7,715 bases of DNA, taken from assembly GCA_002307095.1 (NCBI GenBank), contig DBTO01000030.1:9317-17031 (forward strand), in the 5' to 3' direction. Both the position numbers and the translations under genes were made by a program. Origin of the DNA: Sulfurospirillum sp. UBA1314 (lineage in GTDB: Bacteria; Campylobacterota; Campylobacteria; Campylobacterales; Sulfurospirillaceae). Each line of letters starts with the position of its first letter. Positions within the stretch are counted from its first letter, which is position 1. Below are positions 1-5,147 of the stretch, one piece after another. A model generated the notes under the pieces. It made no database searches, was not told where the DNA came from, and saw only the letters and a program-made list of their open reading frames with translations.

Positions 1-974
1 TTAATGCCGATGATCTTTTTAATCCCTTTTTGTTTCGCTTCAATACATTTGGTGATGTTGTACTCATCGTTTTTGGTTGCGGCGATAAACATGTCGGTAT
101 CAAAACGGGTTTTATTGACGATGTGATCGGCATCATAGGTTGTTTTAAGCACGGTGACTTTATTTTTAAGTTCCATATTGGCCTTGCGACACAATTCGAT
201 ATTTTTGTCCATAATTTGAACTTCAATCCCTTTTTTGAGAAGCACCTTTGCGATCTCAACACCGAGTGAATCTGCTCCAAAAATAACACAATTTTTAATA
301 GGCGTTGGTGCTTCGTTTGTTTCGCAAACCAAAGGACGCAACGATAAAATCGCACTTGGAAAAGCAAAAAAGTAGAAAAGATCATTGGGAAGCATCGTTT
401 CAACGGGTTTGGGCACAAAAAACTTTTTTTGACGCTCCATGCCTGCAACGGCAAGTTCACCGTTGAGCTCGCCAATAAACGTCGAAATCATGCGAGGAGT
501 AAAGTCATCTTTCAGCCTAATGGAAACCAAAAGGGCTTTGGTATAGGCAAGGGCTTTGGCATTGTGCGCATGCGGAAACTCAATCAGGTATTTAAAGGGT
601 TGCGCCGCTTCAAAAGAGGGGACAATGGTCTCATTAATATTGAGTTTGGCTTTGACCTGTTCGCTGGCAAAAAAGTTATTGCGAAGGCGAATAATTTTGC
701 GCTTAACGGTGGCAATGTTATCGATAATTAAAGATGAGAGAAGGTTCACTTCATCCGAATCGGTTACCGCGATAAAAAGATCAATCTGTGGGTTGATACC
801 AAGATAGGTATAAGGATTTTCGATGTTGCCGCAAATTCCTAAAACATCAAGATTTTCATGAATATTTTGGATGGCATATTCGTTTTGATCGATGATCGTC
901 ACACTGTTGTTGTGCATCAGGTGTTTGGCAATATTGTAGCCAACTTTCCCCGCACCTGCTATTATCACTTGCAT
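1..974 (-). CDS. trkA: TrkA, potassium-uptake regulatory NAD-binding protein (3' end outside window)
   Basis: Peripheral cytoplasmic protein that gates a TrkH/TrkG-type potassium translocator by binding nucleotides (family knowledge). I translated the reverse strand from the ATG at 974-972: it stays open for 324 codons to the window edge, so the C-terminus is missing (full TrkA is about 450 residues). The N-terminus carries a Rossmann fold with GAGKVG at residues 7-12 and an acidic Asp29 at the end of the second strand. A second RCK domain starts near residue 228 with the motif GADSLG. Two RCK units argue for TrkA rather than the single-domain KtrA. The second glycine motif departs from GxGxxG, as is common in the second half of TrkA. 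The start has only a modest ribosome site (GAGAGA about 10 nt upstream). The membrane partner is not in the window and may lie beyond the left edge. Confidence 0.93.
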   Translation of the reverse strand, partial: MQVIIAGAGKVGYNIAKHLMHNNSVTIIDQNEYAIQNIHENLDVLGICGNIENPYTYLGINPQIDLFIAVTDSDEVNLLSSLIIDNIATVKRKIIRLRNNFFASEQVKAKLNINETIVPSFEAAQPFKYLIEFPHAHNAKALAYTKALLVSIRLKDDFTPRMISTFIGELNGELAVAGMERQKKFFVPKPVETMLPNDLFYFFAFPSAILSLRPLVCETNEAPTPIKNCVIFGADSLGVEIAKVLLKKGIEVQIMDKNIELCRKANMELKNKVTVLKTTYDADHIVNKTRFDTDMFIAATKNDEYNITKCIEAKQKGIKKIIGI

Positions 975-1022
975 TTGAAAGTATCTCTCGTAAAAGTATT
1001 TTTAATGAACGTATGAAGAGGT

Positions 1023-1028
1023 ATTGTA
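1023..1028 (-). promoter_or_regulatory. Candidate -10 element for trkA
   Basis: On the reverse strand the hexamer TACAAT in the context GTGATACAAT lies about 50 nt upstream of the trkA start, in the 132-bp gap after the neighbouring gene. A TTGTTT with 15-bp spacing could act as a weak -35, but epsilonproteobacterial sigma-70 promoters often lack a clear -35 box. Position and match support it; no experiment can be inferred from sequence. Confidence 0.45.
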
Positions 1029-1035
1029 TCACATT

Positions 1036-1050
1036 CTTGTGAAAAACAAG
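1036..1050. repeat. Short inverted repeat inside the trkA promoter
   Basis: CTTGT-GAAAA-ACAAG is a perfect 5-bp inverted repeat with a 5-bp spacer directly upstream of the candidate trkA -10. Its place between -10 and -35 would suit an operator half-site pair, but 5-bp arms are short and could be chance. Confidence 0.3.
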
Positions 1051-1096
1051 TGGGTTGTAATGAAGGAAAATAAAGCGTCAAATACGGACCAAGAAG

Positions 1097-1120
1097 GCAG
1101 CCAAAATTAGTTTCGGCTGC
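1097..1120 (-). terminator. Terminator-like hairpin at the end of the small exported-protein gene
   Basis: Read on the reverse strand, GCAGCCGAAA and TTTTGGCTGC pair as a 10-bp stem (one G-T wobble) closed by the 4-nt loop CTAA. The TAA stop of the 1107-1586 gene lies in that loop. The following bases are CTTCTTGG, so the U-tract is weak. It probably ends or attenuates the transcript before trkA, but termination efficiency is uncertain. Confidence 0.55.
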
Positions 1121-1586
1121 TTGTCTCGCTGTGTTGTTTCATGCTTTCAAAGTAGCTATCACGAAGGGTATTGGTATACGCGGTCGCTTTTTTAGTATCG
1201 GTCATCGTAATAAGTGCTTCGTTGCCAAATTTATCACTAATTTTGGTAAGTTCGTAAGTAAGTTTTGATTTTTCATTGATTTTTTGAAGTGCTTTAAAAA
1301 AGGCTTCATCCAACTCTTTGTTTTTGAGTTTGTCATTTTGGTAGAGGTAGAGTGCGATACGGTACACTTCATCTTTGTCCGTGCTATACACTTCGACATA
1401 TTCAACGGCACCGTCAAGTAGTTTGACATTGAAATAGTTTTGATCCTTGGTTACACAGGAAAACTCAGTACATTTAAAGCCATTGGCTTCCAAATAGGCT
1501 TTATCTTTACCAATAAGATCGTCTAAGAAACCAGCAGAAAGAGTGATGTGTGAAACAATTGCTAGAAAAAGAAGGGCTTTTTTCAT
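1107..1586 (-). CDS. Small exported protein of unknown function
   Basis: I do not recognise this family. The 159-residue product begins with MKK, a hydrophobic core to about residue 17 and an SAG-F junction at 17-20, a good Sec signal peptide with signal peptidase I cleavage near residue 18 or 19 and no lipobox. The mature part is about 140 residues, soluble and charged, and opens with a short hydrophobic segment FLDDLIG. It has just two cysteines in the mature part, Cys39 and Cys44 (CTEFSC), which could form a disulfide in the periplasm. The middle (about 50-90) alternates hydrophobic and acidic/aromatic residues and looks like beta strands; residues 90-120 are lysine-rich and probably helical. 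AAAGG about 9 nt upstream supports the start. It lies 52 bp downstream of the tRNA and ends in a hairpin. Periplasmic location is inferred; function is unknown. Confidence 0.8.
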   Translation of the reverse strand: MKKALLFLAIVSHITLSAGFLDDLIGKDKAYLEANGFKCTEFSCVTKDQNYFNVKLLDGAVEYVEVYSTDKDEVYRIALYLYQNDKLKNKELDEAFFKALQKINEKSKLTYELTKISDKFGNEALITMTDTKKATAYTNTLRDSYFESMKQHSETSSRN

Positions 1587-1608
1587 AACATTTACCTTTG
1601 TGTATCAA

Positions 1609-1614
1609 ATTAAA
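1609..1614 (-). promoter_or_regulatory. Weak candidate -10 for the small exported-protein gene
   Basis: On the reverse strand TTTAAT lies 17 bp downstream of TTGCTT (1632-1637), in the 52-bp gap between the tRNA and this gene. The alternative is co-transcription with the tRNA followed by processing. Confidence 0.28.
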
Positions 1615-1638
1615 CAAATTCAAAACTTAAGAAGCAAG

Positions 1639-1715
1639 TGGTGGGTCCTGAGTGGCTCGAACACTCGACCACCCCGTTATGAGCGGGGTGCTCTAACCAA
1701 CTGAGCTAAGGACCC
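1639..1715 (-). tRNA. tRNA with CAU anticodon (tRNA-Ile2 or elongator tRNA-Met)
   Basis: The 77-nt reverse-strand cloverleaf is complete: 7-bp acceptor stem GGGTCCT/AGGACCC, D-arm with AGTTGGTTA, 5-bp anticodon stem CCCCG/CGGGG around loop CTCATAA, 5-nt variable region TGGTC, T-arm GAGTG-TTCGAGC-CACTC, discriminator A and an encoded CCA at 1641-1639. The anticodon CAU is at 1681-1679. The acceptor, with A as discriminator and a paired first base pair G1-C72, rules out initiator tRNA. The choice between elongator Met and lysidine-modified Ile2, which reads AUA, cannot be settled by anticodon. The body, including GGTCG at the variable/T-arm junction, looks to me somewhat more like bacterial Ile2, but this is by eye. 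Confidence 0.95.
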
Positions 1716-1730
1716 ATTTTAAAGAGTGAA

Positions 1731-1736
1731 ATTGTA
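1731..1736 (-). promoter_or_regulatory. Candidate -10 element of the tRNA gene
   Basis: Reverse-strand TACAAT, in GATACAATTT, lies 15 nt upstream of the mature tRNA 5' end, so transcription would start only about 8 nt before it. The surrounding 90 bp are very AT-rich, as usual for promoters in this group. The same GATACAAT octamer precedes trkA. Confidence 0.5.
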
Positions 1737-1807
1737 TCTTTTTAATTGTTAAAAGAATATAAAAAATAGATGAAAAAACAACGTTAGATACGGCGTTAAA
1801 TAGGGTG

Positions 1808-2914
1808 TTAGAGCGAATATTTAATGGAACGATAGGTCGGGTCAAACCTGAAAGCTAAAAGGTTTTCCAAGATACCAAAAAGTGCAAAAAAAGTGATGAA
1901 GCTACTCCCTCCATAGCTGTAAAAAGGAAGGGGAACTCCCACCACGGGAGCAAGCCCAATGGTCATGGCAATGTTGATGCTCATGTAAAAGAAAATGAGC
2001 AAAGAGATACCACTGGTGATCACTCTGGCAAAGTAGTCCTCTTTCAGAATAAAATTGAGGCTTAGGAGGTGCATCACTAAAAGAGCGTAGCATACAATCA
2101 GCCCAAGAGCACCCCAAAAACCAAGACGCTCAACCGTATAAGCAAAGATAAAATCGCTTGTTGCAATCGGTAAAAATTTGTAGTGCGTTTGCGTTGCTTC
2201 GCTGCGTTCTTTGCCTGTTAGTCCGCCGGAACCTATCGCAATGATGGACTGTTTGACGTGGTAGCTTGGCTTTTCGGAGATGAAGTCTGTTATACGTTGT
2301 TTTTGGTAATCGTGCAAATTATTGTACATAATAGGGCTGCAAATACCTACCACGATGGCAAGGGTGATCCAGATTTTTTTGTGGACACCGATCACAAAAA
2401 GCGTGCCATAGCCTAGTAACATTAAAATCATTGCCGTACCCAAATCAGGCTCTTTTGCCACAAGAATAAAGGGCAATACAATGTAAAAGCTCAGCTTGAA
2501 AAATGATTTCCAACCGTATCCTTTCTCATCAGGAGGATTGTGTTTAATGAGATAGGCAAGCATTAAAATAAACGCGGGTTTGAAAATCTCAGAGGGTTGA
2601 ATCGTAAAGTGAACAAAGGGAATTTCAAGCCATCGTCTAGCCCCTAGTTTGGCAATACCAAAAAAGTCAACACTGACGAGTAAAATAATCGTTAGCCAGT
2701 AAAAAAAAGGGATCACCCACTCAATTTTTTTAATCGGAATAATAAAAAAAAGTAGAAAGACAACCAGTCCAACGGTGTAATACACAATCTGTTTATTGGC
2801 AAGCATACTATTGGCTTCGGAGATGAGATAATAGGAGATTATGATGATAGGCAAAACCAGTATAGGAATTAAAAAATCAAAATGTGTTAAGATGCGCCTA
2901 TCAATTTGAAACAC
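1808..2914 (-). CDS. rodA: RodA (MrdB), peptidoglycan glycosyltransferase of the elongasome
   Basis: SEDS-family integral membrane enzyme that polymerises lipid II into glycan strands for lateral wall growth, with a class B PBP (PBP2/MrdA) as partner (family knowledge). The 368-residue product is at the usual RodA length with about ten hydrophobic segments. Family signatures visible: GARRW 91-95 and QPSE 106-109; KEPDLGTA 154-161; QSIIAIGSGGLTGK 222-235; the putative catalytic Asp254 in TSDFIFA; and GVPLPFYSYGGSS 326-338 near the C-terminus. The residues before the catalytic Asp (LPIATSD) differ from the more common LPExHTD. The start is GTG, chosen because AAGGGA lies 4-5 nt upstream and the first residues precede TM1 correctly. 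RodA is preferred over FtsW from length and from the divergent neighbour arrangement seen in Campylobacter; FtsW remains a minor alternative. Confidence 0.93.
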   Translation of the reverse strand: MFQIDRRILTHFDFLIPILVLPIIIISYYLISEANSMLANKQIVYYTVGLVVFLLFFIIPIKKIEWVIPFFYWLTIILLVSVDFFGIAKLGARRWLEIPFVHFTIQPSEIFKPAFILMLAYLIKHNPPDEKGYGWKSFFKLSFYIVLPFILVAKEPDLGTAMILMLLGYGTLFVIGVHKKIWITLAIVVGICSPIMYNNLHDYQKQRITDFISEKPSYHVKQSIIAIGSGGLTGKERSEATQTHYKFLPIATSDFIFAYTVERLGFWGALGLIVCYALLVMHLLSLNFILKEDYFARVITSGISLLIFFYMSINIAMTIGLAPVVGVPLPFYSYGGSSFITFFALFGILENLLAFRFDPTYRSIKYSL

Positions 2915-2939
2915 TAGATCCCTTTGGAACGTTTTGGAA

Positions 2940-2947
2940 AGTATATC
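2940..2947. promoter_or_regulatory. Overlapping divergent -10 elements between rodA and the pseudouridine synthase gene
   Basis: The 57-bp gap must serve two divergent transcripts. On the reverse strand TATACT (2945-2940) sits about 26 nt ahead of the rodA GTG. On the forward strand TATATC (2942-2947) sits about 25 nt ahead of the ATG at 2972, with GAGGA at 2956-2960 as ribosome site. The two hexamers share four bases, so RNA polymerase could hardly use both at once. This is based on sequence matching only. Confidence 0.4.
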
Positions 2948-2971
2948 AAAAAATAGAGGAAAGTAGGCTGG

Positions 2972-3955
2972 ATGGAGTTTACATGTAAAGCGTCAAAAAG
3001 GCTCGATGCCGCGATGAGCGAAGCGCTAGAATTACCGCGCAATCAGGTCGAAAAACTGATTAAAACCGTTGGTGTCACTGTTGATGGAAAGCTGTGTACA
3101 AAGTGCAGTTTAAAGCTAGTAGAAGGCAATATCGTTCGTTATGAATTTATAGAGGCGACACAAAGTCCAAGCCGTTATGAAGTTGATTTTGATGTGCCAA
3201 TTTTGTATGAAGATGATGATCTTTTGGTGGTCAATAAACCGCCGTTTTTAACGGTGCATGGTGCACCCAGTGTGAAAGAGGCGACACTCGTTGATTGGCT
3301 TCAATTTAAGGGTATTAATCTCTCGACGATCAGTGGGGAAGAACGCCATGGCATCGTTCACCGTATTGATAAAGAGACGAGTGGCGCGCTGGTCATCGCT
3401 AAAAATAATGAAGCCCACTTAAGCCTCTCCTCTCAGTTGGAAGATAAAAGTATGGGCAGGTACTATCTTGCCATCATCGATTTGCCTCTTAAAGATGACA
3501 TTGTCGTCGAACTTCCCATTGGTCGAAGTGTGAACAATCGCCTTAAAATGGATGTCGCAAAACGAGATGGACGCATGGCAAAAAGTGCTTTTACGAAACT
3601 CTTATTATCGCGTGATGGCAAAAAAGAGCTCATTGCTGCCAAACTCTTTACGGGGCGAACCCATCAGATCAGAGTACACCTCCAAGCGCTCTCTCGCCAC
3701 ATCTTGGGCGATAGTTTATACGGCTTTAAGAGCCAAAATGGTACAATCCCCAGAGTTATGTTACACGCTTATATTTTGTATCTTAAACATCCACGAACAG
3801 GGCAATTATTGCAAATCAATGCTCCATTATGGGATGATTTTGATGCCTATTTAACACACCATTTCAGTAAGGAAGAGGTAGATGAGAAAATTACTTTGGA
3901 TAGCATCGTTAATGGCTTTAAGCTTAATGATCAATGGTTGCGAAAAGACGCTTGA
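2972..3955 (+). CDS. RluA-family ribosomal large-subunit pseudouridine synthase
   Basis: Converts specific uridines of 23S rRNA to pseudouridine in the cytoplasm; the exact target site cannot be told from sequence. The 327-residue protein has an N-terminal S4-like RNA-binding domain (about 8-60, with KRLD and the NQVEKLIKTVGVTVDGK region), then the catalytic domain. The catalytic Asp133 lies in HRIDKETSG (130-138), the RluA-family motif II, preceded by VVNKPPFLTVH (86-96). GRTHQIRVHL is at 228-237 and RVMLHA at 261-266. RluC/RluD-type enzymes share this layout. GAGGA at 2956-2960 supports the ATG. The last 25 or so residues (303-327) lie past the conserved core and are encoded in the region shared with the next gene, which starts inside this one in another frame. 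First gene of the rightward gene train. Confidence 0.93.
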   Translation: MEFTCKASKRLDAAMSEALELPRNQVEKLIKTVGVTVDGKLCTKCSLKLVEGNIVRYEFIEATQSPSRYEVDFDVPILYEDDDLLVVNKPPFLTVHGAPSVKEATLVDWLQFKGINLSTISGEERHGIVHRIDKETSGALVIAKNNEAHLSLSSQLEDKSMGRYYLAIIDLPLKDDIVVELPIGRSVNNRLKMDVAKRDGRMAKSAFTKLLLSRDGKKELIAAKLFTGRTHQIRVHLQALSRHILGDSLYGFKSQNGTIPRVMLHAYILYLKHPRTGQLLQINAPLWDDFDAYLTHHFSKEEVDEKITLDSIVNGFKLNDQWLRKDA

Positions 3956-5138
3956 AACACCAAAAGAGCCCGTCGTTGACGCTTCGTTACCTCGTGTAGA
4001 GAGTATTCGAACCCTTCCAGGTTCCACCGAGGTTGGTTTTGAGTGGACGCCTATTTACAGCTCTCAAATAGAAGGCTATTATCTGTACCGTCAAAGCGGT
4101 AACAGCATGAAAAAAATTGCGACGATTAAAGACAGGTATATCTCACACTATGTGGATACTGATTTGAAACCTAATGGTACATATACCTATCAGATGAGTA
4201 CCTATTCAGCCGATAAGCACGAATCAGGGTTAAGTTTAGCGGCTAGTGTAACGACCAATGGTCCTGTAGCAAAAACAGCCACACTTGGTTCGATTGAACC
4301 TATTTCGTTTATCAATGCCATTTCAGGACTTCCAGCTCGCATTAAAATTATTTGGCGACCTCATTCCATGGAGAATGTGGAGTATTACATCATCGAGCGT
4401 AACGAATATAAATCAACGTCATGGGATGAAGTGGGTAAAGTCAAAGGCAGGTTAAGTGCTGAATATATCGACCATGATATTAAAGACAACTACGCGTATC
4501 GCTACCGTATTAAAGTGAAAACCAACGATGGCGTTCTCTCCAAACCAAGTGACACCGTTGAGGCACACTCCAAACCGCTTCCTAAGGGCATTATGGGCGT
4601 TCAAGCTACCTCTAATTTGCCTAAAAAAATTATGTTAACATGGAGCCCGTCAACAACGAGTGATTTTGCCTATTATAAAGTCTATCGTTCTCCAACATCG
4701 AGTCTGTTCTATAGCTTTTATGGCAAAACGGTCAATACCGAGTTTGAAGATTTGATCAACGATAATGGTAAAACATACTACTACCGTGTCGTTGCCGTGG
4801 ATGTTGATGGATTGGAATCCAAACAAGAAGGCACGGTGACAGGTATGACACTCTCCGCGCTCAATCCTCCAGTCGTAAGTTCCGTCAAACGTGATGGTGG
4901 CTCCATTTATATCACATGGGGTGGGGATGACAACGCAGTGAAATACACTATTAACAAAGAATTTGAGCTCTCCGGTAAAACCCAAAAACAGAGTTTTACC
5001 GGTATTTTTGAAAGTAATTTTATTGACCAAGACACGATGCCTGGCATTGAATACAAATACAAAATTATTGCAATCGATAAATACGGCATTGCGTCGAATC
5101 CTTCGGACAGCGTTATTATTAAAATTCCAAAGGAATAA
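3882..5138 (+). CDS. flpA: Lipoprotein with four fibronectin type III-like repeats, FlpA homologue
   Basis: Predicted outer- or inner-membrane-anchored lipoprotein of 418 residues. The signal peptide ends in a lipobox at LMINGC with lipidated Cys20. Four FN3-like units follow at about 37-125, 140-228, 233-322 and 327-416, each with a strand-B tryptophan (W55, W158, W254, W346) and a late Y-x-Y or similar aromatic pattern (YTYQM, YRYRI, YYYRV, YKYKI). In C. jejuni the homologue FlpA (about 410 residues, same gene neighbourhood) binds host fibronectin through a tract I recall as WRPHPDFRV at 158-166; here the same position reads WRPHSMENV. The start is set by a strong AAGGAAGAGG just upstream and by the signal peptide, which forces a 74-nt overlap with the preceding gene. 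In a presumably free-living host an adhesin role is unproven; an envelope-structural role is equally likely. A strong hairpin lies inside the gene at 4972-5002. Confidence 0.88.
   Translation: MRKLLWIASLMALSLMINGCEKTLETPKEPVVDASLPRVESIRTLPGSTEVGFEWTPIYSSQIEGYYLYRQSGNSMKKIATIKDRYISHYVDTDLKPNGTYTYQMSTYSADKHESGLSLAASVTTNGPVAKTATLGSIEPISFINAISGLPARIKIIWRPHSMENVEYYIIERNEYKSTSWDEVGKVKGRLSAEYIDHDIKDNYAYRYRIKVKTNDGVLSKPSDTVEAHSKPLPKGIMGVQATSNLPKKIMLTWSPSTTSDFAYYKVYRSPTSSLFYSFYGKTVNTEFEDLINDNGKTYYYRVVAVDVDGLESKQEGTVTGMTLSALNPPVVSSVKRDGGSIYITWGGDDNAVKYTINKEFELSGKTQKQSFTGIFESNFIDQDTMPGIEYKYKIIAIDKYGIASNPSDSVIIKIPKE
4972..5010 (+). promoter_or_regulatory. Terminator-like hairpin inside flpA
   Basis: CCGGTAAAAC (4972-4981) and GTTTTACCGG (4993-5002) form a perfect 10-bp stem with an 11-nt loop, followed on the forward strand by TATTTTTG. 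This is the form of a Rho-independent terminator or attenuator, within the last FN3 repeat and about 145 nt ahead of trmB. The stem is perfect, but half its pairs are A-T and the T run is interrupted, so partial attenuation is more likely than full termination. Confidence 0.4.
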
Positions 5139-5147
5139 AAGCTTTTT

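Noticed and set aside
429..731. Forward-strand open frames over the trkA region (also 30-269 and 556-807)
   Set aside because: The reverse strand is continuously open and carries the TrkA Rossmann motifs; these forward frames are shadows without recognisable content.
1773..1797. Possible terminator after rodA: AACG/CGTT stem followed by GTTTTTT on the reverse strand
   Set aside because: Only a 4-bp stem with a 10-nt loop; too weak to call, though the T run makes some termination possible.
2701..2751. Two A8 tracts and a T7 tract within rodA, possible slippage or phase variation
   Set aside because: Encode ordinary Phe/Lys/Ile runs in membrane segments; the frame is intact, and phase variation in this class usually uses longer or G/C tracts.
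5137..5146. AAAAGCTTTT palindrome between flpA stop and trmB start
   Set aside because: Without a loop it cannot fold as an RNA hairpin of use; mentioned only because it lengthens the ribosome-site spacing.
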